Source: Imbricaverruca yamaguchii | Taxonomy: Eukaryota; Arthropoda; Thecostraca; Neoverrucidae | Length of the DNA stretch: 64,000 nt | Assembly (NCBI GenBank): GCA_034440575.1 | Contig: JAOTOL010001478.1 | Location: forward strand, 859,001 to 923,000 | Direction of reading: 5' to 3' | In this document: one piece after another, positions 1 to 12,090 of the stretch | How the letters are laid out: every line of letters starts with the position of its first letter | How positions within the stretch are numbered: the first letter of the stretch is position 1 | The notes under the pieces: model-generated | Seen by the model: the letters and a program-made list of their open reading frames with translations, nothing else | Databases searched by the model: none | What the model was told of the DNA's origin: nothing | Translations under genes and position numbers: made by a program

Positions 1-83
1 CCGGTCACACTCCGGCTACACTCTGGACCCGGCCGGGCAGCAGCGCCTCCTGCCCGCGGGCACCAGGTCCGCGCTGACGGCGG

Positions 84-134
84 TGACGTCACAGCACAGC
101 TGACGTCACGTCACGGGTGACGTCAGAGTATCGG
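84..134. promoter_or_regulatory. Triple CRE palindrome array, 17-bp spacing
   Basis: Three perfect TGACGTCA palindromes lie at 84-91, 101-108 and 118-125, each starting exactly 17 bp after the last. The sequence between them is not conserved (CAGCACAGC, CGTCACGGG, GAGTATCGG), so only the motif and its spacing are repeated. TGACGTCA is the consensus site of CREB/ATF bZIP factors. A CACGTG E-box follows at 147-152. This could be an enhancer or promoter element, but no transcript is visible beside it, so function is inference. Confidence 0.45.
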
Positions 135-615
135 CCGGTTCCGTGCCACGTGTCCGAGCGCTGCGCTCCGCCAGCGTCTCTGGCCCCCACGGCCTGGGTC
201 GTCGATGGACCTGGACTCTGGGAGACATCCAGTCCAAGATCTTTCGACTGGTAGCGAAACTCGCCAGTGTACTGTTCTGACCAGACGGCGAGACAGAACA
301 ATCATCGGTGATCGCTACTGATCTATCCATGGATTGATAGTCTGTTGACTTTAATATATGCGCTGAAGCCATGATGGAATGCAAAAAAGCACAATGGACA
401 CCGATTTAAACTGCGTGCTGTCGGTCGTCTGAGCTATAAAAACCTGAAAAAGAGGTATTTATAACGCAGACAAAAAACCTCATTCGAATGACAAGTGGTA
501 CACGTAAGAAGGCTGCAGTCTGATATTCAACTTGGCACATACACACCGATCAGCGAAATGCTGTATGCGGAGAACGTATGTGCAAAATACAAATATCTCG
601 TCATGTAAAGCAAGC
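135..615. other. Unique DNA, no gene seen
   Basis: The GC-rich start gives way near position 320 to AT-richer sequence. The short frames on both strands are unremarkable and I see no repeat or RNA gene. Confidence 0.5.
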
Positions 616-690
616 AGATGATTGCATAATAGATTGATATATTAGATTGCATAATATATTGATGATTGCACAACAGATAGATGATTGCGC
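616..690. repeat. Short AT-rich degenerate tandem repeat (~22 bp)
   Basis: About three to four diverged copies of a unit built on GATTGCATAATAGATTGAT. Later copies read GATTGCATAATATATTGAT and GATTGCACAACAGATAGAT. Confidence 0.6.
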
Positions 691-2570
691 TTTGCATTCC
701 TTTTCAGCTATACGAGCAGTAAAATCGACGCACTCGAAAGCTTACATGACGCTCTTTTCCATGTGGACGATTGAAATACTGCTTATTGTGACGTGCAAAG
801 TACACCACTAAAAGCTGCACGATTATTTAAGGCGACATTTAGCGGCGCACTGTACGGTGTCGTGCCATTCCACGACAACCGGCGGTACCAGCTCACCACA
901 CTGCTCCACTGTCGTCAGATCTCTGCCGGGCCGCGGACGGCCGCAGCTTCAGTGTGGCATGAGGGAACCATTGGAGCCGGGTCAAATGTCCTGGCGATCT
1001 GCCTCACCAATCCCCGGCCGACGATTCCGGCCGGCTCGGCCGCGCGTCCACTTCCGCGGAATGTCGAACCGATGCTAAACTGGACGTCGAAGACCATTCG
1101 ACAAAGTGCGCGGCACGTGGAGAATGTGAGACCTGCGCGGCCGCCGCGTTCGTGACCGGACCGCTCAACCCGTCCGATACGGATCGGGCCGATCGGTCAC
1201 CTGGCCGGCTCGTGACGCGCTCGGCGCGGCGGAAACAGTGCCGGGAGGCGGAAACAGTGCCGGCAGGCGGCCGGTCCTGCCCGCCCGGGGGCCGCCGGTA
1301 CCGTCGACTCGCCGGGCTCATCAGCCACCAGCCGGCTGCGCGCGGGGAGTCTTCAGCCGCGGCCGATACCATCTGGATAATATTTTAATTTGCGTATCAG
1401 AATTTCATTCCTCCCCAGTGAGAGATTACGGGGGTTTTGTTCTTTTTGCAATCTCGCGTCGAGTAGCCCTTGGGTTTTTGCGGATCAGGCCGCGTCGACC
1501 GTTAGATAAATCCGGCGCTGAATGCGGCCGACGCGTCGAGTCCCGCGGATGGATTCGTCTCGACTTGTCGGCCAAAAAACGCCGCCGCGCGCCGCGGCGC
1601 CTCGTTGCTCGCCGCTGTTCCGGCTGCGGGCTGCGCCGATTGACCGCAATACTGCGCCGCAGCGCACGGAGACTGCCGCGTCGACAGGGGAGAGTAGCAC
1701 GCGCGGCGCAGCGGAGCGGCGGCGGCGGCGGGCGCGTCGGGAAAAATCATTACTCGTCGGATAGCAGCTCGTTGTTGATTCCTGACACGCGGAGCTGTAA
1801 TAGAGTAATATGGAACGGATGCGGACGAATTCCTTTTGGCCGCCGCTCGGATGGCGATGGTCACGACAACCCGGAGATTGCCTAGAAAAGTTGAGTCGGT
1901 CTGGCTTGCGAGCCCTTTGTAGTGAAGCTGCTGAAAAGGAGACGAAGTGGCGCCTAAGCTGCATGACAGTCTGTAAATGCAACTTGCCGGTAGCAAATAC
2001 CCGCCGTATCAGGCTGAAGACTTACCAAAAATACACGTACCGACAAAAGCCATTCTTGACCCTACCAATGTTCGACTGTAAATGTAGAATGTGACTTTGG
2101 CAGAGCCCAAACAGCAACATATGCAGGCGCTCAATTGCGTTCCCTCTTTGAAGCCAACGCCCGAGGCCATTTCATCTGCTGCTTGTCGGATGTTCCACCG
2201 TGCGCTCGACGACGAAAGGAGCGCGTCCGGGCGCCGGACGATCGCGCGGGCGGTGTGACGTCAGCGCGTGCACACACCGGCCGGGCGCGTCTGCAGCGTC
2301 CAGTCACAGACGCCGCGCCGTCCAACAGAGGCTATCGATGAGTCGGCCGACACTATCTGGAGCCGCTCACGGCCGTCGGCACACAGAGCGCAATCGGCCG
2401 CGATCGGCAGACGCGGCGCAGAGGTGGCGCGTGCGCCGCGCGCCGCCCGGCATCACCACTGCGCCGGTATCGCCGCAACATCGCCAACGGCCAACAACGC
2501 GTCACTATCGCCGACCGCATCGCCAGCACCGCCGATGCCACCGACGATATAATTAAATATCAATTGTATC
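691..2570. other. GC-rich unique DNA, no supported gene
   Basis: CpG-rich sequence with long but compositionally trivial open frames on both strands, for example 1238-1885 on + overlapping 1485-1982 on -. Both are Arg/Ala/Pro-rich, which is what random GC-rich DNA encodes. A 20-bp direct duplication around GGCGGAAACAGTGCCGG lies at 1227-1270. One TGACGTCA is at 2256-2263. Confidence 0.5.
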
Positions 2571-3470
2571 GAACGCATCGTGTCGATGGGCACAACTTGC
2601 AAATTCCTCTTGGAGAATGCAGCAATTACTGGGCGCAATGGGTGGTTGGCGACAGGCTTATGACGTTTTGATCGCCCTTTAGTTGCATCAGAACAACTCT
2701 AGGCACGAATTGTCCGCTTTTTATGGACGCGGTTGAGCTGCTTTTGTTGGCAAAGTTAAAATTGTCATCTTCCTGATATCTACGCCTTTTGCTTTGTGGT
2801 CTGTATTCTTGCCGTTCCCTACTATAAGGGAAGAGGAAACTAACAAGATAATAAGAAAATACTAAGCATGCAATGGCTCATTCAGCTTTACTTTTGCAGA
2901 ATAAAAGGCACCCGAAGGGCTGGCCAGAAGTTCAGCCTCTAGTAACTAAGAATGTGCCCCTTTTTCCTTCCAATCTCCTGAGGTTCCATTCCGGAGATGC
3001 TTCACTGTTTCCAGAACTGTCCGTATCTTCCATGTTCTTCGCTTCCTTCCGAGAGAAACATTCGGTGCCGTTCTGTACGCAACGCACTAAATTGCCCACC
3101 AGCATCGAAGCAGCTCAGTCAGTAATTGAAAATCCTCCAAAAATGTTGAGCACTTAAAACAAATAGTGTACCATGCAAGTACAACATCACTGCAAATGTG
3201 AGCGTAAACCCGAAGGAGAGAAAACAGAAAATGACAAGTTCCATAATGTAGCATTTTTCCAAATTTGCATTTTTGTTCAATGTCCGCACTGAACAACTGG
3301 TTTACACCCAAACGTGCCTCCTGGTGTTGTTCCTTGATGCTCTTCTCACACGACACCGAGCGCGCTGCTACAGTTATCGTGTCGGCTGGTATGTGTACTG
3401 AGTGACCGTGGTCTCCCCCTACAAAGGACGCAAAGGGCACGCTTCCTCACCGTTGACATAGCTACGGTCG
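2571..3470. other. AT-richer unique DNA, nothing recognised
   Basis: The 94-codon + frame at 2873-3157 and the minus frame at 3087-3440 overlap on opposite strands and show no recognisable domain. An octamer ATTTGCAT is at 3263-3270. Confidence 0.45.
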
Positions 3471-3471
3471 T

Positions 3472-3930
3472 ACGGTTCCATGTCGCGGTGGTAGCATTTG
3501 GTCGGAGTGATACAGTGCCATGCAACAGTGGTAGCATTTGTTCGGAGTGGTACAGTGCATGTCATAGTGGTAGCGTTTGGTCGTCTGGTACAGTTGCCAT
3601 GCAACAGTGGTAGCATTTGTTCGGAGTGGTACAGTGGCATGCAACAGTATTTGTGTTTGTTCGGAGGGTCATGCCACTGGCAACACGCGTTCGGAGTGGC
3701 ACAGCACCGTTCCACTGTGGAATGCCACAGTGATAGTATGTGTTCGGAGTGGTACAGCTCCATTCCACGGTGGTGGTATTTGTTCTGAGTGGTACCGCTC
3801 CATTCCACAATGGTGGTATTTGTCCGGAGTGATGCAGCTCCATTGCACAATAGTGGTATCTGTTCGGAGTGGTAGAGCGCCATTTCACAGTAGCGATATT
3901 TGTTCGGAGTGTTACAGCGTTATTTCACAA
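3472..3930. repeat. Minisatellite, ~40-bp unit, about 11 diverged copies
   Basis: The unit contains GTGGTAGCATTTGTTCGGAG followed by TGGTACAGT and a variable CCATGCAACA-like linker. Left copies read GGTCGGAG and right copies TCCATTCCAC, so the array drifts from one end to the other. Long overlapping frames on both strands are produced by the repeat and should not be taken as genes. Confidence 0.9.
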
Positions 3931-4896
3931 TGGATTAATTTTGGCATCGACATGAGGCATCGCAATCGAAGCTATTCTGGTGTTGGCTTTTGTCACATTT
4001 CATTTCGGTCAGCCGTTCTGAGGTTTCGGTGTTGCCTACAATGGTAATATATAAACTCCAACTAGACATATGCAAATAGCAAAGCATCCTGACGTCAAAA
4101 ATGAGCACAGCGCGATGCCAAAGTATGCAAATTACACTCGCGCCCGCTGACCAGAGGGTGGGATTGGTGCCGAACAGGCTGGCTGCGGCGAATATGCTCT
4201 TCACATACGCTTGTCCGATACAGAGAAACTGCGTGAAATGGATGGAGCAAAATGCATGCGGCTGGTGAGCACTGATAGCGCAGCTGTGGTGTCGATGTGT
4301 CACAGGTGCGGCGGAGTCCATAGACGCCCCCACGGATTCCATTGTGAAGCTGCGTCATCACCGTGTTGCTCGGGTGCAGGACAGCTTTCCGGATGACATG
4401 ACAAGGAATGTGCGGCCGCATCATGCAGCGGTGCCGCCAGCTGGCTCGGATAATTGCCAGTTTGCAGTACGGCGGGCAGCTGAGGGCTGTCCATCACTAG
4501 GAACTCGCTCAGGCAGCCATCCGCCCGTGTGCTTTATATTGCTGATGGTGCGCCCTTGACAGCTGGAAGTTATTGTGTAATTAGTGACGGCATCTATCAT
4601 GGTGCTGACTCCGTATATGCACTCGACACGGAAGGCTTGAAATCCAACACCGGATGTATTGGTAAAATGCGCGGCTTCACTGACGGCTACACTGTCTAGC
4701 ATGGAGCAAGTGAAACACAAACGGGGCAGCTTCCCCCAACCACCTGTATATTGAAATATGACCCAAAATGCATCCTTATCCCAAATACGAACACAGGTAA
4801 AATGAAATATGAATGCTTGGCATTTCTCCCAATTGCTACCTGGCAGACAAAGACAAATGATCAGTGCGATCGTACAGTCAGCTGATGCGGAGCCTG
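3931..4896. other. Unique DNA, no supported gene
   Basis: Mixed-composition sequence. Two octamer motifs (ATGCAAAT at 4070-4077 and 4125-4132) flank a TGACGTCA at 4090-4097. The minus frame 4421-4963 runs into the next minisatellite and shows no known domain. Confidence 0.45.
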
Positions 4897-5365
4897 CCCG
4901 GCCGCTTAACCGCTCGGTCAGCCAGCGCCGCTCGGGCCGGCCGCTTGGTCGCTCGGTCAGCAAGCGCCGCTCGGGCCGGCCGCTTAACCGCTCGGTCAGC
5001 CAGCGCCGCTCGGGCCGGCCGCTTAACCGCTCGCCTTGGTCAGCCAGCGCCGCTCGGACCGGCCGCTTAACCGCTCGGTCAGCCAGCGCCGCTCGGACCG
5101 GCCGCTTAACCGTCGCTCGGTCAGCCAGCGCCGCTCGGTCCAGCCGCCGCCGGCCTTTGGTCGCTCGGTCAGCCAGCGCCGCTTAACGCCCGCCGGCCGC
5201 TTAACCGCTCGGTCAGCCAGCGCCGCTCGGGCCGGCCGCTTGGTCGCTCGGTCAGCCAGCGCCGCTCGGGCCGGCCGCTTTGGTCGCTCGCGCCGCAACC
5301 GCTCTCCCGCTCGCTCGGTCAGCAAGCGCCGCTTGACCCGGCCGCTTGGTCGCCAGGTCAGCGAG
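4897..5365. repeat. Minisatellite, 39-bp unit, about 11-12 copies
   Basis: The unit combines GGCCGCTTAACCGCTCGGTC with AGCCAGCGCCGCTCGGGCC. Variants replace CTTAACCG with CTTGGTCG, and the right end is more diverged. The period is divisible by three, so apparent Arg/Ser/Ala-rich proteins run through it in several frames on both strands. Those are artefacts. Confidence 0.95.
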
Positions 5366-6520
5366 CTGGAGGACGGCTTCAGTGCTGTTTGCCGCCGTGT
5401 CGCAATTGAATTCGAACTAATTGCATTGTTGCATCAGGGGTATAATCTAACGATATCAGCGATATTGAGGTAGATGGAAAATATATGGGTACGTCTGCAT
5501 CAGGTTCATTGATGATACACTTAAAGCATAATAAACTATGTTTAATTTATTGGACATAATCATAAGTTTCAAAACGTCTTGAGAGAGGACATTTTGTGTC
5601 CATGCAAAGCTACTCTAGTATCTCATAAATTCCAATTGGCTCCAGAGTAGCTGCGTATAAGTACCTCTTGAAATGCAAGGCATGGTGTGACGTCAGAGCT
5701 TGACGGCCATGTAAACGGCCAATGGCTAATCGGAGAAGTCTATGAATCTCAGAATCGTGATCAGAGTACAGTCAAGCCTTGCAGACGTCATTTCGACATG
5801 ATATTAGAGACTTGTTCGATTGCGTGAGCATTGAATTGGCATGATTCTATCGATTCGGTTGTCATGAAGTTGCACAGCTGAGTGAATGGGCCAGGTGGTC
5901 ATTTTGTACCCTAATCTGAGAATAGGTCAATAGGAGCATGCAGGCCTTGGTTTTCGTTTAACGTAGAGCTGAACTTCAAACTATGTAGTGTGATTCGTCA
6001 GTAAGTACAGCAATAAGCCTTAATACATATCCTTTTCAGTCGTGACCAGAGCTACTCACCACTCTTTCGCCCATGAATGTGCCCTTTTATCTCGCATATG
6101 TAATAGCAGTACAAATACAAGCCACACTTTCCTGCAAGTAATGACCGGACCACATGACGATAAGTCATATCTGAAAAACCAGAAATGTGACACATTGTGG
6201 CTGCACATGTCGCAACATAGACTTTGCATCTCCAGAAGACAAGGCCAAGAGTAAAGGCTCAGATGTCACGCTTCTGTCATCTTGTGACTTTTATGTTGTA
6301 GAGAAAGGTGAAATGAAAACTGATGCAATGTTCGGTAAGACCACAATGAATATTTGAATCATTTTACTGGTATGATCAGCAATGGTATCCACTAAATGTG
6401 GGTTCTCACTGATGTATTTAATAGTGTAACTTTTCTAGGAAACGCCGAAGACTTAATAACAAAAACACTGTTATGTTGGGAGCGGCAAAACTGCAACACC
6501 TTGCACCCCACACGTGGGAT
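5366..6520. other. AT-richer unique DNA, nothing recognised
   Basis: No open frame here exceeds about 80 codons. One TGACGTCA lies at 5688-5695. No repeat, tRNA or transposon end was seen. Confidence 0.5.
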
Positions 6521-6522
6521 AC

Positions 6523-6578
6523 ATGCTTCCACATGCTGGAAGCATATACATTATGTGGAAGATATGCTTCCACATGCT
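6523..6578. repeat. Inverted and direct repeat around ATGCTTCCACAT
   Basis: ATGCTTCCACATGCT occurs at 6523-6537 and again at 6563-6577. Complementary segments (GGAAGCAT at 6538, ATGTGGAAG at 6553) lie between, so the block could fold into alternative hairpins. Function unknown. Confidence 0.55.
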
Positions 6579-6788
6579 GCATTGATGTGAAGTAATGGAG
6601 GGATATGGTTATGAGGCGAGATATCTTGGAATACGCCAAGGTGTCCATAAATTGAATCATTGGCAGGCAATGTTTCTATAGACAATTCTTTTATGTAATC
6701 TTGTGCCTGGGGCTGCATGTAAAGTGGCACATAGTAGTGACTTTTCTCCAGGATGTATAGGCATGCGTCATCTTTTATGTATCGGGTT

Positions 6789-6993
6789 CTCCATTGTTTG
6801 TTTGTTTGTTTATTGGTTGGCTCACGACATACTTTATGCACATTCACGGCTAATGGCGCCGCCCACACTGTTTCGCCGGTGGGCCGCGGAATTGGGAAAT
6901 GTCCTGAGTGGCGCTAGAGTCGAACCCGGGACCTTTGGTACCCATAGCCCGACACCTTAACCATTCGGCCATCCCCGCCCCTCCATTGTTTGT
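6789..6993 (-). mobile_element. SINE family A, tRNA-Ser-like head, intact copy with TSD
   Basis: On the minus strand the element starts near 6980 with a tRNA-like head: A box in GATGGCCGAATGGTTAAGG and B box GGGTTCGACTC, resembling tRNA-Ser/Leu without a long variable arm. A unique body follows (ACATTTCCCAATTCCGCGG, GGCGAAACAGTGTGGGCGG, GCGCCATTAGCCGTGAATG) and the element ends in a (GTTT)-like tail near 6802. A 13-bp target-site duplication CTCCATTGTTTGT flanks it at 6789-6801 and 6981-6993, showing LINE-mediated retrotransposition. A second copy sits at 50722 on the plus strand. It is not a functional tRNA. Confidence 0.92.
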
Positions 6994-7568
6994 ATTTTGT
7001 TGTAAAAGAATAATGGTACACGCCGGCCATCGACACCAATTCCCAGAGCCAGACGAATTCCACGCGCGCACACACGTGTGTACCCACATAGACGCGCGTG
7101 CCTCGTAAAACCGGCGACATGGAAAGGATTTTTTCGAACCTCCCAGATAACTGTTGTGACAGGCTCCGGGTCCATCACTGTCGCGCAGACGCCGAAATTC
7201 ACCACAGGCACCAAGCATAAATCAAAAGCTGCGCTCTTCCACCGGGTATCTTTTGGTCTATCAATCAGCGTCCGGCTCGGAATTTTCGGAATCTGAGTTA
7301 ATTTTGAACACGTGATCGGGCGCACCAATTAGTGGGCGCCGACGGGGTTCTAGTTAGCGGGCGTCGTGCTATCACTGCGATCGCAGGTCGGCGGTGGAGC
7401 GCGCCGTGGACCATGAGTGCGTCCTCGGCCGTGTGCTGGCGGGTTTTGGCCGCGGCGGGCGGCACCGGCGGCCGGCCCTTCCCTAATTAGCTGTGTGCCG
7501 GCCTGCCGACTTGTCGCGTCGTCACCCGCCTGATGAGCTCTCCGTCGGCCGGCGTCGGGGGCCGAGCG
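6994..7568. other. Unique DNA, GC rising to the right
   Basis: No gene recognised. The sequence becomes strongly CpG-rich after 7330. Overlapping frames on both strands (6957-7328 minus, 7078-7296 plus) have no known domain. Confidence 0.45.
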
Positions 7569-7751
7569 GCTCTCTCTCGCTCTCTCACTCTCTCTCGGTC
7601 TCACTCGCTCTCTATCTCTCCTCTATCTCTCTCTCTTCTCTCTCTCTTTCTCACTATCTCTCTTTCTCACTCTCTCACACATTCTCTCTCCCTCTCTTTT
7701 TCTGTCTCTCTGTCTCTCTTTTTCTCTTTTTTCTCTCTCTCTCTCTCTCCC
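7569..7751. repeat. CT-rich imperfect microsatellite
   Basis: About 180 bp of (TC)n interrupted by TTT, TGTC, CAC and TAT. The + strand is almost pure pyrimidine, so it may adopt triplex-type structures. Overlapping Ser/Leu-rich and Arg/Glu-rich frames are artefacts. Confidence 0.95.
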
Positions 7752-8740
<989 letters not shown>

Positions 8741-9522
8741 CATGCTCTGTCACCTGCAGAGCGGATTCATGTGAGGTGCAAACCCTTGCTGAATGAGCAT
8801 CCATAAACTGAAATTAAGTCAGTGAAGTTTTACGGCATAGAAACCAGTTTATTAATAATCCATTCACCAAGGTGCTATTTATTATAATTATTGAATGAAT
8901 CCATGCCATCGACTAAACAGCGAGCCCTAATTTCTCAAATCTTTGCAATGATGCAGTACATCAATGTTATTGGCATGTCAGCACTGCACGGAAATCGCAT
9001 GCAAAAACCTCCGCGAAACATGCAAGGCGACATGGAATGGCCGCGAACGGTGGACAGCAGCCGCCAGCGGTGGTGTCCGCTCTTAGCTGTTGCATACTTG
9101 TGTAGCTGGATGGTGCTCTATCTCAGCGCAGAAGAATAACGCGACCAACAGCCGAGGCGATAAAATTTGCAGATGCATGAATTATAACTAAGTGCTCGGC
9201 CCGTTCTGCCGCGGGTGCCTGAAATTAACAGTTGTTAAAGGAAACAGGCCCACACGAAACATATTATTTATTATGGCATGCCAGCGCTGTTATAAACAGT
9301 TCGTTCCTTGTTATTTAATGAAATGATGATTATTTAATTACAGTTCACACTCCTGGCGCGCATGCTACTGTGGCCAAAAAACGACGACAGCGTATACTTA
9401 GTTACGCGATATTGCCGGCCTTCGCATGACCGAGAACACAACGCAAAACGTTCGAAATGGCTGATGACGTCACAGAAGGAGCGCCGGGTTATTTGCGAAC
9501 TACATCTGAGACACTGCGTCGG
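8741..9522. other. Unique AT-richer DNA, nothing recognised
   Basis: One TGACGTCA lies at 9465-9472, 60 bp before the next array. The longest frame here, 82 codons at 8891-9139, has no recognisable domain. Confidence 0.45.
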
Positions 9523-9870
9523 TCTGGGAGACTCGGCATCTGCGAGTGGCTGTGAGGCGGTGGGAGACTCGGCATCTGTGAGTGGATGTGAGGCGGTGGG
9601 AGACTCGGCATCTGTGAGTGGATGTGAGGTGGTGGGAGACTCGGCATCTGTGAGTGGATGTGAGGTGGTGGGAGACTCGGCACTGGGAGAGGGTAGGTGG
9701 TGGGAGACTCGGCATCTGTGAGTGGATGTGAGGCGGTGGGAGACTCGGCGTCTGTGAGTGGCTGAAGTGATGGGAGACTCGGCATCTGTGAGTGGCTGTG
9801 AGGCGGTGGGAGACTCGGTCTCTGTGAGTGGCTGTGAGGTGGTGGGAGACTCGGCGTCTGCGAGTGGCTA
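9523..9870. repeat. Minisatellite, 36-bp unit, about 9-10 copies
   Basis: The unit contains TGGGAGACTCGGCATCTGTG followed by AGTGGATGTGAGGCGG. Variants switch GGATGTG with GGCTGTG and GGCATC with GGCGTC, and one copy near 9685 is shortened (GGCACTGGGAGAGGG). The 36-bp period keeps frames open on both strands. Confidence 0.95.
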
Positions 9871-9977
9871 AGAGCCGATGAACTGCCCATCCGGGGAGAA
9901 TGTGCGACCCTCTGATGTGGATGGGAGGGAGCGAGCTGCACCTCTGTGGGGGATGCGCGGCTGTCTGGGATGGAGCG

Positions 9978-10032
9978 AACTGCAGTCACTGCAGGAAACT
10001 GCAGTCGCTGCAGGGATCTGCAGTCGCTGTTG
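9978..10032. repeat. Short tandem repeat (~19 bp) rich in CTGCAG
   Basis: Two and a half copies of AACTGCAGTCRCTGCAGG give five CTGCAG or CTGCAG-like palindromic blocks in about 50 bp. Confidence 0.8.
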
Positions 10033-10714
10033 CCAGTCACAGCTCGGTGTGTCGACATGGAAGTCGAGTCTGTAGAGGATCCATCAGCGACTGGCTCGGC
10101 CCACAACACACCGACCAGGGCGGAGAGGGGAGGGGACTCTGACCACCGGCCACGAGGTAATGGCGGGACGCAGTGCCGGATAGTTGTACCAAACGAACGG
10201 CCGGCTAATTGTGCCAAACGGCAACATCGTACTCATTGGTATCATTGTTCATCATCGTATCACCATATTGGCCATGGTACGGAAACCGGACAGGCTTCGT
10301 CTTGGGCTTTTTTCTTGGTTAATTTCGATCACCCCGAGCGGTTCTCCTCACTGTGGATTCTGTCCGCATGCTCACACTTCGTTGGGAAGGCTTTCGCATC
10401 GACCTGGCTTCCGCCGGCAGAGGTCTGCAGATTCCGCCCTGGCCCTGTGATGCTCGCGTGATATGGCAGCGCGTGCTGCATATGGCCGCCCAGTGGCGGC
10501 GCTGTCACACACCCATTAAGATGCTATCGGTCGCATTTAGCGGGTGGAGAAGCGGCGGCTGGTGGCGCGGCCGGCGCGCCGTCCTCGTTTTTAGACCGGC
10601 CTCCGCCGCGCACGAAAACACCGTAAACCCACTGTTTGCGCCGCCGAGCATCACTTAGAGCCGCTGCGCGTCGGCCCACCACGATGTTGGAACGGCGCGA
10701 CGGCGGCGCGACGG
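10033..10714. other. Unique DNA, no supported gene
   Basis: Composition becomes GC-rich near 10540. Three overlapping + frames (9946-10461, 10184-10450, 10353-10658) share no codon-like bias and have no recognisable motif. Confidence 0.45.
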
Positions 10715-10876
10715 CAATGATGGGACGGACGACGGCGATGATGGGGTGGGCGACAGCTGACGGTGATGATGGGACAGACGACAGCTGGCGGCGATGATGG
10801 GACAGACGACAGCTGACGGCGATGATGGGGTGGGCGACAGTTGACGTCGATGATGGGGCGGGCGACAGTTGCAGAG
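10715..10876. repeat. Minisatellite, 28-bp unit, about 5.5 copies
   Basis: The unit is GATGATGGGACAGACGACAG plus CTGACGGC. Copies alternate between GGGACAGAC and GGGGTGGGC, which may be two sub-variants. Confidence 0.92.
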
Positions 10877-11717
10877 TGGGACGTGGCTGTGTGGCCGAGA
10901 GCTTGCCTGGCAGCACGACACTGCAATGGAATTACGGAACGGCAAGACGATGTTGATGGCGCGATGGCAGCACTGCGGCGGACTAACGGTTGGCTCAGCG
11001 GCACGGTGGGATGACGAGATCCTGGTGGGACATGGGACGGCGCCGCGGCCGCTCCCATGCCGCGGAAGCGGCCGACACGGGGGTAGGGCCCGGACGCGCC
11101 ACGGGTGGTCCCAGGTGTTCATGCGGTCGGCAGACGGCGCCGCTGGACGCCTTGCAACGCACGGGACAGGACGGACATGGAACACGGACACGGAACACGG
11201 ACATGCGACAGCGAGACGGCGAGCCGCGCCGCCGCCGCGCCACGCACCACATGCCGACTCCGGCCGCGGGATTATCGCGTCACGTCACCGTCTGGGAGGG
11301 GGGCTGGCTGCCTGCTGGACGTTCCCGACAGACCGGCCCGTCTCAGCTGCGGCAGTTGCGCGGCCACAGGCCTGCTCCTCCTCTGGCGGGGCACCAGCAG
11401 GCGGGCCGCAGCGGCGCCGGCCTGCACGGGCCTCCCGACATGCCGCAGATGGCTGCTACACATCAGCATTCCAGTCGATCAGTCAGAGCGAACCATGTGA
11501 GGCGGGCCGCGCTCCGACTGCCCGCTGACGGGCTGCCACTGCCCGCAGACTGCCCGCAGACGTGCTGCCACTGCCCACCCGGTACAGCACTGCCCGCCCG
11601 GTACATTACTTGCCGCAGACGTGCTCCCACTGCGCTGGCTCTGCAGGGTCACGTCGACCTCAGAGCCCCACCACCATTCCGACGTTTCACCTCCCTTCCT
11701 CCTGAGAAGCGACTTTG
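10877..11717. other. GC-rich DNA with loose CTGCCCGC-type repetition
   Basis: Between about 11515 and 11640 the phrases CTGCCCGCAGAC, GTGCTGCCACTGCCC and CCCGGTACA recur irregularly, like a heavily decayed tandem repeat. The frames at 10869-11739 are GC-driven and overlap each other on + and -. Confidence 0.45.
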
Positions 11718-12090
11718 CGCCTCCGATCCTGCCCTCTGAGGCAGGGACCCTTCACCTCGACCCTGTCCATCCGAGACAGCACCTCTGCACCCCGGTCATG
11801 TTCTCCGAGGCAGCATCCCTTCACCCCGATCTTGTCCTCCGAGCCAGCACCCCTGCTCACCAATCCTGTCCTCGTACCCAGCATCCCTGCGCTCCAATCC
11901 TGTTCTCCGAGGCAGCATCCCCACACCCCCTTCCCGTCCTCAGACAGCACTCCTGCTCCTCTATCCTGTCTTCCCGAGACAGCACCCCTACACCTTGGTC
12001 CTGTCCTCCGAGGAAGCATCCCTGCTGCTCGATCCTGTTCTCCGAGGCAGCACCGCTACACGCTCGATCTCATCCTCCGAGACGGCGCGT
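11718..12090. repeat. Minisatellite, ~34-bp unit, about 11 diverged copies
   Basis: The common core is TCCGAGGCAGCATCCCT followed by a C/T-rich TCACCCCGATCCTG linker. Successive cores begin 32-36 bp apart, so copies vary in length as well as sequence. The + strand is strongly C-rich. Confidence 0.9.

Noticed and set aside
6890..6980. A functional tRNA gene on the minus strand
   Set aside because: The head is followed directly by a conserved body and tail and flanked by a target-site duplication, and it recurs at 50722, so it is a SINE head.
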